A stretch of DNA of 64,000 nt from positions 1 through 64,000 of the forward strand of contig JAFRBR010000024.1 in assembly GCA_017404795.1 (NCBI GenBank). Direction: 5' to 3'. Below, one piece after another: positions 25,771 through 34,129 of this stretch; position 1 is the stretch's first letter; each line of letters starts with the position of its first letter. Made by a program: the position numbers and the translations under genes. The notes under the pieces were generated by a model that made no database searches, had not been told where the DNA came from, and worked only from the letters and a program-made list of their open reading frames with translations. This DNA comes from Candidatus Saccharimonadota bacterium (GTDB taxonomy: Bacteria; Patescibacteriota; Saccharimonadia; Saccharimonadales; Saccharimonadaceae).

Positions 25771-26331
25771 ATGGATAATGTGAAAATTCTAGCAATTGTG
25801 GGGATGAGTGGGAGTGGTAAGTCGGTAATAGTGGATTATTTGACGGAAAAGGGGTATCCGAAGGTGTATTTGGGGGGAATGATACTGGGTGAGATGGAGC
25901 GCAGAGGAATTGAAATTACGGAAGAAAACGAAAAAAAATTTCGTGAAATGATTCGAGAAACAGAGGGAGATAACTGGGTGGTAGAACAGGCCATCAAGGA
26001 AACTAATGATTTAATTAAGGCTGGTCAGAAACGAATTGTGTTAGACGGAGTATATTCCTGGACGGAATATAGAACAATAAAGCATGAATTTCCGGGATGT
26101 GTGACTTTTTTGGCAGTTGTGGTTAATAAGAAACTAAGATATAAGAGAGTGGGGGGACGGCAAGTTCGACCATTAAACGCTGAAGAAATAAGAAGTCGAG
26201 ACGTTGCAGAAATTGAGAATCTGGAGAAGGGTGGGCCGATTGTGGCGGCGGATTATTATGTACTAAATAATGGGACAAAGGAAGAGTTGTTGACTGGGGT
26301 GGATAGAGTGTTGAAGGAGATACAGTTTTGA
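25771..26331 (+). CDS. Dephospho-CoA kinase/NMP kinase-like protein
   Basis: 186 residues. The P-loop ILAIVGMSGSGKSVIV is at the very start, followed by a helix and YPKVYLGGMILGEMERRG, as in the archaeal UPF0200/dephospho-CoA-kinase-like group. RIVLDGVYSWTEYRTIK is the Walker B region and VGGRQVRPLNAEEIRSRD the lid. It probably phosphorylates a nucleoside- or CoA-related substrate. TATACT with a 6 nt gap to the ATG predicts leaderless transcription. It overlaps polA by 4 nt, so the two form an operon. Confidence 0.75.
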   Translation: MDNVKILAIVGMSGSGKSVIVDYLTEKGYPKVYLGGMILGEMERRGIEITEENEKKFREMIRETEGDNWVVEQAIKETNDLIKAGQKRIVLDGVYSWTEYRTIKHEFPGCVTFLAVVVNKKLRYKRVGGRQVRPLNAEEIRSRDVAEIENLEKGGPIVAADYYVLNNGTKEELLTGVDRVLKEIQF

Positions 26332-28448
26332 AACGATTAGTATTGATCGATGGAAAATCGGTGTTTTATCGGGGGTATTATGCGATGGGGGCGCTTTCTC
26401 TGTCGGATGGGACGCCGACGGGAGGTGTGTATGGATTTGCGGCGATTGCGATGGAGATTGTAGAGCGATTGAAGCCTAGTAAGGTGGTAGTGGCGTGGGA
26501 CTCGCGGGATTCGACAGCGCAGAGGCGAAAGATTTTTGCTGAGTATAAGGCGGGGCGAGTGAAGCCAGGGGAGGATTTTTATGCGCAGATACCTTTGCTG
26601 ATTGAGTTGGTGGGGGATTTGGGGTGGACATTTGTAGAGGTGCCGGAATATGAAGCAGATGATATAATTGGGACGCTGAGCCGGCAGGCAGATGAGGTGG
26701 TGGATAGTAATGGTAAGTGCGAATGGGAGACTTATATTATTTCGTCAGACCTTGATATGCTACAAATTGTGGATGAAAATACCCATATGTGGCGGATACT
26801 GAAAGGATTTTCGAAGATTGAACAAATTGATGTAGCAGAGGTGGAGGCGAAATACGGGATTTTTAAGGCGCAGTTTTTGGATTTTAAGGCTTTGAAGGGA
26901 GACGCGTCGGATAATATCCCGGGGGTGGCTGGGATTGGCGAAAAGACAGCGGCGGGACTTTTATCTGAATATGGGTCGCTGGATGGAATTTATGAGCATA
27001 TTGAGGAAATAAAAGGTTCGGTGAAGGGGAAATTAGAAGCGGGGCGGGAGTCGGCGTATATGTCGCGGGAACTGGCGCAGATTATGTTTGATGCGCCGGT
27101 GTCGCTGGCTGAGATTCCGGATTTTGTATTTGACCGTGAAAAAATGATTGAGGGCTTAAAAAAATTGGAGTTTAGGTCGCTAATTCGCAAATATGCCGGA
27201 GAAGAGAATATTGCGATGGATGATAAAAAAGAAGTGAAAACTGAGGCAGAGAGGTTGGACCGAGAGTTGGTGCCGGTGCTACATAAGATGGAAAAGCGAG
27301 GGATGTTGATAGACAGGAAGTATTTTGCAAAGCTAAAACAGGAATATATGGAGAAAGTAGAGCGGTTGAAGAAAGATATTTGGGATTTGACGGGCAAAGA
27401 GTTTAATGTGAATTCGCCGGTACAGTTGTCGGAAGTGCTGTTTGGTGATTTAGGGCTGCCGGTGAAGGGAATAAAAAAGACCACTAGGGGGTATTCGACA
27501 GGAGCAAAGGAGTTGGAGAAATTAAAGGGGCAGCACCCGGTGATTGAAAAAATTATGGAATATAGAGAGGCTTCGAAGCTGCTGTCCACCTATATTGTGC
27601 CGATGCCGGAGTTGGCAGACTCGGAAGGGCGAGTCCATACGACCTTTACGCAAGATGTGACGGCGACGGGGAGATTGTCGTCTAAGGATCCAAATTTGCA
27701 AAATATTCCGGTGCGGACAGAGGAAGGTCGGCGAATTCGGACGGGGTTTGTGGCGGGTCCTGGCAAGGTGCTGGTGAACGCAGATTATTCGCAGTTTGAA
27801 CTGAGGTTGGCAGCGGTGTTGGCTGGAGATACTGCACTGATTGATGATTTTAATAAAGGAGTGGATATTCATACCAAAACGGCGGCGGAGGCGTTTAAGA
27901 TGCCTCTAGATAAGGTGACGAAGGAGCAGAGGCGAGCGGCGAAAGTGATTAATTTTGGGGTTTTGTATGGAATGAGCGTGAAGGGGCTAGCAGAGGCGAC
28001 GGGAATGTCTATGACGGAGGCAAAAGAATTTATTGATAATTATTTTAGATTAAGAGCGCCGGTTAAAAAGTATTTGGATGGGGTGTTGAAACAGGCGCGA
28101 GAACAGGGGTATGTGGAGACTTACTACGGGCGGAGGCGGGCGACACCGGATGTGAAGTCGGCTAACTTTGCGATTCGGCAGGCGGCGGAGCGAGCAGCTC
28201 AAAATATGCCGATTCAGGGGACAGAGGCGGATTTGATGAAACGGGCGATGATTGCTGTAGATTCTAGCTTGCCAGAAGGGGCAGAGTTGGTGATGCAGGT
28301 GCATGATTCGCTGATTGTGGAATGCGATAAGGAGCTGGCGGGTGAAGTGGCAAAAATATTGAAGCGAGAAATGGAATCTGTGGCGCCAGAGCTCAAGGTG
28401 AAACTGGTTGTGGAGGTGACTAGTGGCTCGAACTGGGGTGAACTATAA
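26328..28448 (+). CDS. polA: DNA polymerase I without proofreading domain
   Basis: 706 residues with a TTG start overlapping the previous stop (TTGA), preceded by GAAGGAGA. N-terminal 5'-3' exonuclease (about 1-290: YEADDIIGTLSRQ, ISSDLDMLQIV, GDASDNIPGVAGIGEKTA). The 3'-5' exonuclease domain of E. coli PolA is missing, which explains the length (928 in E. coli). Polymerase domain from about 300: DYSQFELRLAAVLAGD (motif A), RRAAKVINFGVLYGMS (O-helix, motif B) and QVHDSLIVEC (motif C). It removes RNA primers and fills gaps. Ends in hairpin element E4. Confidence 0.97.
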   Translation: MKRLVLIDGKSVFYRGYYAMGALSLSDGTPTGGVYGFAAIAMEIVERLKPSKVVVAWDSRDSTAQRRKIFAEYKAGRVKPGEDFYAQIPLLIELVGDLGWTFVEVPEYEADDIIGTLSRQADEVVDSNGKCEWETYIISSDLDMLQIVDENTHMWRILKGFSKIEQIDVAEVEAKYGIFKAQFLDFKALKGDASDNIPGVAGIGEKTAAGLLSEYGSLDGIYEHIEEIKGSVKGKLEAGRESAYMSRELAQIMFDAPVSLAEIPDFVFDREKMIEGLKKLEFRSLIRKYAGEENIAMDDKKEVKTEAERLDRELVPVLHKMEKRGMLIDRKYFAKLKQEYMEKVERLKKDIWDLTGKEFNVNSPVQLSEVLFGDLGLPVKGIKKTTRGYSTGAKELEKLKGQHPVIEKIMEYREASKLLSTYIVPMPELADSEGRVHTTFTQDVTATGRLSSKDPNLQNIPVRTEEGRRIRTGFVAGPGKVLVNADYSQFELRLAAVLAGDTALIDDFNKGVDIHTKTAAEAFKMPLDKVTKEQRRAAKVINFGVLYGMSVKGLAEATGMSMTEAKEFIDNYFRLRAPVKKYLDGVLKQAREQGYVETYYGRRRATPDVKSANFAIRQAAERAAQNMPIQGTEADLMKRAMIAVDSSLPEGAELVMQVHDSLIVECDKELAGEVAKILKREMESVAPELKVKLVVEVTSGSNWGEL

Positions 28449-28526
28449 AAATCAAAAGTGCTCTCTCGGGAGCGCTCCGGGCCGCTAGGCCAAGTCTTAC
28501 TCCCTCGAGAGCATCTTTTGATTTTT
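28447..28526. repeat. Nested-hairpin element E4, between convergent genes
   Basis: Arms of about 18 bp: AAAAATCAAAAG-T-GCTCTC (28447-28465) and GAGAGC-AT-CTTTTGATTTTT (28507-28526). The inside starts TCGGGAGC and ends TACTCCCTC. The shortest clear member of the family (80 bp). It touches the stop of polA and may work as a terminator for both converging genes. Confidence 0.7.
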
Positions 28527-28531
28527 ATCAG

Positions 28532-28969
28532 TTACCTAGTGTAGGCCAAGTTGTGCTCCATGGCTTGGGTTTCGAGCATGACGAGGCGGGTGGCGTCGTC
28601 GACGGAGGAGTTGACGGAGTGCTTGACGCGGGCAGATTCTTCGGCTTTTTTGGCGTCGTTCCAGCGGTCCAATGTGCCGACGAGGTAGCCGGTGATGCGG
28701 CGGAGGCGTTCGAATTTGCCTTCGTCGAAATATTCGGCGTATTGATCGAAGTATTCTTTGGCGACCTTGTCGCCGGCTTTGTCGGCGATGAGCTTGGTGC
28801 CGGCTTCGACGAGGCAGGAAACATGGAGAGTATCGTAGTGGTTGAAGTCAGCGAGGGCCTTTTTTACTTCTTGTTCGGAGACTTTGGTGTACCTTTCGAG
28901 CGATCTCATGAACCTTTTGATGTCAAAATTTTGAGCGTCTGAAGGATTCTTGTAAATGATATTTTTCAT
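28532..28969 (-). CDS. Small protein resembling the anaerobic ribonucleotide reductase tail
   Basis: 145 residues. Residues about 95-120 (RRITGYLVGTLDRWNDAKKAEE) resemble the C-terminal stretch of NrdD-type anaerobic ribonucleoside-triphosphate reductases (R-V-x-G-Y-x-x-x-x-x-x-W-N-x-x-K). The start, YKNPSDAQNFDIKRFMRSLE, has the look of an ATP-cone or adaptor helix region. Too short to be an enzyme: no catalytic cysteines, no radical glycine domain. Its promoter carries two sites like NrdR boxes, which supports a link to nucleotide reduction. The similarity is from memory and moderate. Confidence 0.5.
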   Translation of the reverse strand: MKNIIYKNPSDAQNFDIKRFMRSLERYTKVSEQEVKKALADFNHYDTLHVSCLVEAGTKLIADKAGDKVAKEYFDQYAEYFDEGKFERLRRITGYLVGTLDRWNDAKKAEESARVKHSVNSSVDDATRLVMLETQAMEHNLAYTR

Positions 28970-29024
28970 GGTTTATTGACCTTTCTGTTTAGGATTATTG
29001 GTTTATAAGTATTACCTGAAATCT

Positions 29025-29077
29025 ATTATAGACGCTATATGTGGGGGTGTCAATAACTTTTTGGACGCTAGATATGG
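29025..29077 (-). promoter_or_regulatory. Promoter with two NrdR-box-like sites
   Basis: On the minus strand TTGACA (29053-29048) and TATAAT (29030-29025) are 17 bp apart. CATATCTAGCGTC (within 29064-29077) and CATATAGCGTC (within 29031-29044) form a direct repeat 33 bp apart. The distal copy fits the NrdR-box core CwATATcTwGtgt well and the proximal one, within the spacer, less well. Paired boxes about 31-32 bp apart are usual for NrdR. Confidence 0.45.
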
Positions 29078-29119
29078 AATAGTTGTGGAAAAGTCGTGAG
29101 CTTATGATAGAATAGAGAT

Positions 29120-30019
29120 ATGCCAGAATTACCAGAAGTTGAGACGGTACGGAGGGGGCTTAAGGGGTTTATTTTGGGGGCAAAATTAAAACGAGTGGAA
29201 GTGTTGTGTGAAAAATCGTTTATTGGTGAGCCGGTATGTGGACGGGTGGTGGATATTCGGCGGTTTGGGAAGGCGTTGGTGATTGATTTAGAAAATGGTT
29301 TTTCTTTAATGGTGCACCTAAGAATGACTGGGCAGTTGATCTATGATGGCGCGGAACGGTATGCGGCGGGGCATCCGAGTGAGAATTTTGTGAGTGAATT
29401 GCCGAATGGGCAGACGCGGGTGATTTTGAAGTTTGATAAGGGAGAACTGTTTTTTAATGATCAGAGGAAATTTGGGTTTATTAAGGTGTTAAAGACGGCG
29501 GAAGTGAGGAAGGAGGCGTTTATTCGGAAATTAGCCAAAGAGCCGTGGGAGATGAAGGCAGAGGAGCTCTACGATAAGCTGCAGAGGCGGGGACGGTCGG
29601 CGGCGAAGGTGGTGATTTTGGACCAGACGGTAATATCAGGGCTGGGGAATATTTATGCGGATGAAGCGCTATATTTGGCGGGGGTACATCCGGCGCGGAA
29701 GGCGGGGAGTTTGAGTTTGGAGGAGGCATCGGATTTGCTGGCGGCGGCTTGCAGAGTGATGGAAAAGTCGATTGAGGCGGGGGGCTCGACAATGCGTAAT
29801 TATGTGCAGGCGGATGGGTCGAGGGGAAACTATCTGGATTTGTTTGTGAAGGTGTACCACAGGGAGGGGCAGTTGTGCGAAAAGTGTGGGACAGAGATAG
29901 AAAAGATCAGAGTAGGGGGGAGAGGCACGCATTTTTGTCCAAAGTGCCAAAAATTGATTTCTACCCCTGTTAAGCCTGTGGAAAACCCTGTGGAAAACTT
30001 TGAGAGGAAAAAGTCATGA
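29120..30019 (+). CDS. mutM: Formamidopyrimidine-DNA glycosylase
   Basis: 299 residues. The N-terminal proline nucleophile and helix are MPELPEVETVRRGL; the conserved lysine-containing GKALVIDLENG and the minor-groove loop MRMTGQL-like HLRMTGQLI are present. The helix-two-turn-helix is followed by a zinc finger of four cysteines (CEKCG and HFCPKCQ). It excises 8-oxoguanine and cleaves the abasic strand. TAGAAT with a 6 nt gap precedes the ATG. A short extension of about 20 residues follows the finger. It overlaps holA by 4 nt. Confidence 0.97.
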   Translation: MPELPEVETVRRGLKGFILGAKLKRVEVLCEKSFIGEPVCGRVVDIRRFGKALVIDLENGFSLMVHLRMTGQLIYDGAERYAAGHPSENFVSELPNGQTRVILKFDKGELFFNDQRKFGFIKVLKTAEVRKEAFIRKLAKEPWEMKAEELYDKLQRRGRSAAKVVILDQTVISGLGNIYADEALYLAGVHPARKAGSLSLEEASDLLAAACRVMEKSIEAGGSTMRNYVQADGSRGNYLDLFVKVYHREGQLCEKCGTEIEKIRVGGRGTHFCPKCQKLISTPVKPVENPVENFERKKS

Positions 30020-30621
30020 TTAAGGTGTTTTATGGGGAAAATCGGGTGAAAGCGAGAGAGGAAATTCAGAAGTTTCTAGGAGAGAATTATGAGGTGGTAG
30101 AAGGGGCGGATTTAGGGGTGAAAGATTTGCCGAATATTTTTTGGGGGACTTCGCTGTTTAGTGAAGAGCGGGCGGTGCTGGTGAGGGATATTTTGGCAAA
30201 TAAAGAGGTGGCGGGGGAGATCAAGAAGTATTTGGATTCGCCGCACAAGGTAGCGATATTAGAGATGAAAGTGGATAAAAGAAGCAATGCATATAAGGAT
30301 TTACAGGGGCAGGTGGAGTTTTTGGAATTTGTGTTGCCGCAAAAGAAAAATGCGGGGCTGGTGTTTGAGATTTATCGGGTGGCGAAAAAGGATGGGGTAA
30401 AGGCGGTTAAAATGCTGGATGAGATTAAGGAGGAGCAGGAGCCGCTGATGTTTTTAGGGTTGATGGTGAGTCAGGCGGTGAGAGATTATGCGGCGCGACC
30501 GAGGGCCAAAGAAAAGAGAGCTCTTCTTGAGCTCTCTAAACTAGATATGCAACTAAAGCGAGAATCTACTTTGCAGCCTTGGGTGCTGATTTCTTCGTTC
30601 CTTTTGCGACTAGGAGCGTAA
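30016..30621 (+). CDS. holA: DNA polymerase III delta subunit-like protein (short)
   Basis: 201 residues resembling the N-terminal two domains of HolA, the clamp-loader subunit that opens the sliding clamp. KVFYGENRVKAREEIQKFL and LPNIFWGTSLFSEERAVLVRD, then KKAVKMLDEIKEEQEPLMFLG, follow the family. The usual length is about 330, so the collar domain is reduced. The adjacency to rpsT supports the call, being a widespread arrangement. Its last codons lie in the left arm of hairpin element E8. Confidence 0.75.
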   Translation: MIKVFYGENRVKAREEIQKFLGENYEVVEGADLGVKDLPNIFWGTSLFSEERAVLVRDILANKEVAGEIKKYLDSPHKVAILEMKVDKRSNAYKDLQGQVEFLEFVLPQKKNAGLVFEIYRVAKKDGVKAVKMLDEIKEEQEPLMFLGLMVSQAVRDYAARPRAKEKRALLELSKLDMQLKRESTLQPWVLISSFLLRLGA

Positions 30622-30732
30622 TTAAGGCGCTCCACTTCGTCACTTCGTCCGCTGCTCACTCTCCGTACGCTTAGTACGGTTCGTTTCGCTGCTCCTTGTT
30701 CCTCGTGGAGCGCTCTTACTTACGCCCCTAGT
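30609..30732. repeat. Nested-hairpin element E8, across the ends of holA and rpsT
   Basis: Arms of about 27 bp with few mismatches (30609-30635 and 30705-30732), including perfect GCGCTCCAC with its complement. Inner stem CCGTAC-GCTTA-GTACGG. The right junction is TTCCTC. The element covers the last codons of holA and supplies the C-terminal 30 or so codons of rpsT, so it was inserted into coding DNA at both ends. Confidence 0.7.
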
Positions 30733-30999
30733 AGACTTTTTAGTGGTTTTCAGCTTGACGCCGGCGTCTTTAGCGATAGCGTAGAGCTTGGCCTTGCGAC
30801 GAGCGGCGGTGTTTTTCTTGAGTAGATCCTTCTTGGCGGCCTTGTCGTATTCGGACTGGGCCTTTTTCAGAGTTTCGACAGAAGGGTTGGTCTTGAAAGC
30901 CTTCAAAGCGGCTTTGATATCTTTCTTGATACCTTGGTTGTGCTCGGTGCGCTTAACAGCTTGACGAGCGGCCTTTTTGGCAGATTTGATAATCGGCAT
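30640..30999 (-). CDS. rpsT: Small ribosomal subunit protein bS20 with an element-encoded tail
   Basis: 119 residues. The first 88 or so (MPIIKSAKKAARQAVKRTEHN through AKDAGVKLKTTKK) are a normal S20, a helical protein binding 16S rRNA. The extra tail (STRGVSKSAPRG and on) is Arg/Ser/Thr-rich and is translated from hairpin element E8, whose insertion evidently removed the native stop. S20 elsewhere is about 85-90 residues. Basic tails are tolerated on ribosomal proteins, so the gene may still work. Confidence 0.93.
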   Translation of the reverse strand: MPIIKSAKKAARQAVKRTEHNQGIKKDIKAALKAFKTNPSVETLKKAQSEYDKAAKKDLLKKNTAARRKAKLYAIAKDAGVKLKTTKKSTRGVSKSAPRGTRSSETNRTKRTESEQRTK

Positions 31000-31131
31000 T
31001 TTCTTCCTATTTGAATTAAAAATTAATAACTTCCCTTAATTATAACTCTTTTCTCCAAAAAAGTAAAGAGGTGTAATTTTACTTGTTTTTTTGAAAGGCT
31101 TATGGTAAGATTTTAGTAGAAAGGAATATGA

Positions 31132-33120
31132 ATGCCTGACGATAACAGTTCAGCACCTGCTCCAGTGAGCGTGCCGACACCGACTTTACCGACGGTGGCG
31201 GATGATGGTGCTGCGCCAACGACAGATACCCCGACGGTAAGTGCACCGACAGATGCGCCGGCACCAAGTGTGCCAGAAGCGCCGGTTCCGGATACGGTGG
31301 TGACACCAGAAGTGCCGGCAAATCCGGCAACGACTGCAACGCCAGCGGTAGATGCTTCGGCTGAGGCTAGTGATACAGATACTCCGGCGGAAGTGGCGCG
31401 AAAAATTGGTGAAGCACATAATGTACTAGTGGCTTTATCTGGCGATCCGTCGGTAGATGAACTAGCGGCGGCGATTGGTTTGTCGTTGTATTTAGACAGG
31501 TTGGGTAAGCGGGCGACGGCGATTTATTCTGGGCAGACGCCAAATGCATTGGAATTTTTGAAGCCAGAAGAGACTTTTGAAGATTCAGTAGATAGTTTAC
31601 AAGATTTTGTGATTGCACTGAACAAGGAAAAAGCGGACCATTTGCGATACAAGTTGGATGGTGATTATGTAAAGATATACATCACGCCGTATAAGTCAAA
31701 AATTTCAGAGGAAGATTTGGAGTTTTCGTATGGGGATTATAATGTGGATTTGGTGTTGGCGTTAGATGTGGCGAATGGGGTGGATTTGGATGCGGCTCTT
31801 AGAGAACACGGGCGGATTATGCATGATGCGGTGATTGTGAATATCACGACTGGGAATCCGGGCAAGCTGGGCGAGATTGAATGGAACGACAAGAAGGCCA
31901 GTTCGGTGTCGGAGATGATTGCTAAATTATTATACGGTGTGAACAGCAAGATAAAGATTGAAAAAGAAGAAGCGACGGCGTTTTTGACGGGGATTGTGGC
32001 GGCGACGAATAGGTTTTCGAATGCAGGGACGACGCCAGAGACGATGCGGCTGGCATCTAAGTTGATGGAGTCGGGGGCCAATCAGCAGTTAGTGTCTAAG
32101 AATATTACCCCAGATATTGAAAATGAATTATTTGGAATGCCGGGGATGGAAATGGGCACCGACGGTGAAAAAGCAGATGCAGACCCGACAAGATTAGAGA
32201 TTCAACATGGTGATGTTGAGGATGCAGGTGGAGATGAAGCCAAGGTGGTAGACGGGACGGTGACCGAGAAAGAATCCACTTTACTGGATGATTTGAAGGC
32301 GGCGGAAGCGAGTCTGGCGGCAGCAGGGACAGAAGCTACGCCGGAAGCAAAAAACAAGCCGTTAGAAATTGATAGTACCAAAGAAGAGAATTTGCCAGAG
32401 TTAGCCGATGAAGTAAAAGCAGAGGCTGACCACGATGCAGATGTACTAAGCGCAGGGATAGTAAGTAATGAGCCTGCTGCGGAGGTTAAAGCGACTGAAG
32501 GGGTTGGTGGTGAGAGTGGGGTTGGGGCTGCCGATGTTTCTACTGGAGGAGCGGGTGCTGAGGGGGCGGGTGCTGAGAGTACAGGAGTTGAGGGGGGCAT
32601 GAATGGGGCAGGTGCTGAGGGGGCGAGTGCTGAGACCCCAGGTGAAGGTTTTATTAGCGACAAGCCAGAAAAAGTAATCCAGCCATCGGCGGAAATGAGT
32701 AATGCAGGTTTGGCAGGTGGGGATGAAACCGAAAAATACGGACAGATGTTAGAGGACGCGTTAGTGGGGGTAGATGGGGGAATGACGACACCGGCAGCAG
32801 GGCCTGTTTTTAGTAGTCCGGCAGAAGGAGCACCGACGGGAAATCCAGCGATGATGGGGGCGCCAGCAGTGGCGACCAACCCGGAAATTAACGGAGTGCC
32901 AGAGATTAATTATATGCCAATGCCAGGTGAAGAAGTCTTGCCGCCACCACCAGCGCCACCAATTGATATGGGTGGACCAGCGGTAATTGGTGCGGCGCCA
33001 GTGCAGGAGCCAGTAGCAGGAGATGTGACGGCGCCACTAGGTGCGCAGCCGGCAATGCAAGATCAGGTTTATACGCCACAAGCGGTGGATCCGGGAGCAT
33101 TTAAAATTCCAGGGACATAA
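31132..33120 (+). CDS. Degenerate DHH-type protein with disordered flanks
   Basis: 662 residues in three parts. 1-83: Pro/Ala/Thr/Val-rich disorder. About 84-330: a DHH/DHHA1 fold like NrnA (VLVALSGDPSVDELAAAIGL, VDLVLALDVANG, AVIVNITTGNPG, EEATAFLTGIVAATNRFSN). 340-662: acidic then Gly/Ala/Pro-rich disorder. In active enzymes the first motif is DxDxxGS and the third carries DHH. Here they read GDPSVDE and NITTG, so most metal ligands are gone. It may be a binding protein and not a phosphodiesterase. There is no signal peptide, so it is cytoplasmic. AAAGGAATATG precedes the start. Confidence 0.65.
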   Translation: MPDDNSSAPAPVSVPTPTLPTVADDGAAPTTDTPTVSAPTDAPAPSVPEAPVPDTVVTPEVPANPATTATPAVDASAEASDTDTPAEVARKIGEAHNVLVALSGDPSVDELAAAIGLSLYLDRLGKRATAIYSGQTPNALEFLKPEETFEDSVDSLQDFVIALNKEKADHLRYKLDGDYVKIYITPYKSKISEEDLEFSYGDYNVDLVLALDVANGVDLDAALREHGRIMHDAVIVNITTGNPGKLGEIEWNDKKASSVSEMIAKLLYGVNSKIKIEKEEATAFLTGIVAATNRFSNAGTTPETMRLASKLMESGANQQLVSKNITPDIENELFGMPGMEMGTDGEKADADPTRLEIQHGDVEDAGGDEAKVVDGTVTEKESTLLDDLKAAEASLAAAGTEATPEAKNKPLEIDSTKEENLPELADEVKAEADHDADVLSAGIVSNEPAAEVKATEGVGGESGVGAADVSTGGAGAEGAGAESTGVEGGMNGAGAEGASAETPGEGFISDKPEKVIQPSAEMSNAGLAGGDETEKYGQMLEDALVGVDGGMTTPAAGPVFSSPAEGAPTGNPAMMGAPAVATNPEINGVPEINYMPMPGEEVLPPPPAPPIDMGGPAVIGAAPVQEPVAGDVTAPLGAQPAMQDQVYTPQAVDPGAFKIPGT

Positions 33121-33124
33121 AAAA

Positions 33125-33201
33125 TGGCGGAACCGACGAGACTCGAACTCGCGACCTCTGCCGTGACAGGGCAGCGCTCTAACCAACTGAGCTACGATTC
33201 C
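33125..33201 (-). tRNA. tRNA-Asp(GTC)
   Basis: 77 nt. On the minus strand the acceptor GGAATCG pairs with CGGTTCC and encoded GCCA follows. Anticodon stem CTGCC/GGCAG with loop CTGTCAC gives GTC. The T arm is GCGAG-TTCGAGT-CTCGT. TATTATATG lies immediately upstream, so the promoter is close. Confidence 0.95.
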
Positions 33202-33261
33202 ATATAATATATATTATATTGTATTGCGGAAAATGTCAAGGTGTGATATAATTTAGGGGAT

Positions 33262-33480
33262 ATGGCTATAAAAGTTACAAGAAAAGACCAGAGTGAGGCG
33301 AACGAAAATATCATTCGGCGCTTTAATCGGAAAGTCCTACAGAGTGGAATTTTGCCACTAAAGAAGTCGCAAATGCGGTTTTCTAAACCAATTTCCAAGC
33401 GCGAGCGCAGGCTCCGAGCAATTGTCCGAGAGCAACGCAAAGCTGAAAAAGCGGAACGGATTAAACTAGGACTAAAGTAA
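33262..33480 (+). CDS. rpsU: Small ribosomal subunit protein bS21
   Basis: 72 residues, basic and helical: VTRKDQSEANENIIRRFNRK followed by SQMRFSKPISKRERR, as in S21 of Patescibacteria and Firmicutes. S21 helps start translation near the anti-Shine-Dalgarno end of 16S rRNA. TATAAT lies 9 nt before the ATG, leaving a leader of only two or three bases. An intrinsic terminator follows within a few bases. Confidence 0.93.
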   Translation: MAIKVTRKDQSEANENIIRRFNRKVLQSGILPLKKSQMRFSKPISKRERRLRAIVREQRKAEKAERIKLGLK

Positions 33481-33481
33481 A

Positions 33482-33507
33482 ACTCTCCCCACCAAGGGGG
33501 AGTTTTT
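33482..33507 (+). terminator. Intrinsic terminator of rpsU
   Basis: ACTCTCCCC-ACCAAG-GGGGAGT followed by TTTTTGTT; GC-rich stem and U-tract directly after the S21 stop codon. Confidence 0.85.
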
Positions 33508-33535
33508 GTTGTATAATAGAAAAAAGGAGAAAAAA

Positions 33536-34129
33536 ATGATTATATTATTTGGTTTAGCAGGTTCGGGTAAGGGGACGCAAGGAAAGGCGTTGTCGGAGAT
33601 TTTTGGTTGGCGATGGGTGTCAGTGGGGGATGTGATTAGGGCGACAGGGGAATATCAGAATTTGACTAATAGCGGAAAATTGATACCGGATGCAGATGTG
33701 ATTCGTTTGATGGACAAGGAAATTAAGAAGAATGAAGAAGAAGGGTTTGAGATGATTTTGGATGGGTATCCAAGAAGTGTGGAGCAGGCGAGATACATTG
33801 CGGATAATATGGTGGACAAAATTGACGGAGCGATAATTTTGGAAGTGCCGAAGGAAGAGTTAATCGAGCGATTGACTTTGCGGGGGCGTGATGATGACAA
33901 AGAACGAGGGGCGATAGAGCAGAGATTTGAAATTTTTGAGCAAAATATTAATGAGATTTTGCCGCTGTTTGAAGCGAAGGGAATTAAGATTGTGCGAGTA
34001 GATGGTGTGGGGAAGATTGAGGAAGTGACAGATAGATTGGTGACGGCAGTGGAGCAACTGGATCCGGAGGCTACCGAGCAGAAAGAAGATGTCAACGGTG
34101 GAGAAATTGAGCGAAGCTATGGTGAATAA
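33536..34129 (+). CDS. adk: Adenylate kinase
   Basis: 197 residues from the ATG at 33536, picked because AAAGGAG precedes it and homology begins MIILFGLAGSGKGTQG (P-loop). GYPRSVEQARYI carries the substrate arginine, and LTLRGRDDDKERGAIEQRF is a short-lid version without zinc cysteines. It balances AMP, ADP and ATP. Divergent acidic C-terminus. The next gene, methionine aminopeptidase, starts 41 nt inside it, a common adk-map pairing. Confidence 0.93.
   Translation: MIILFGLAGSGKGTQGKALSEIFGWRWVSVGDVIRATGEYQNLTNSGKLIPDADVIRLMDKEIKKNEEEGFEMILDGYPRSVEQARYIADNMVDKIDGAIILEVPKEELIERLTLRGRDDDKERGAIEQRFEIFEQNINEILPLFEAKGIKIVRVDGVGKIEEVTDRLVTAVEQLDPEATEQKEDVNGGEIERSYGE

Noticed and set aside
26328-28448. 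Frameshift explaining the short PolA
   Set aside because: Exonuclease and polymerase domains join in a single clean frame; lack of the proofreading domain is common in many bacteria.
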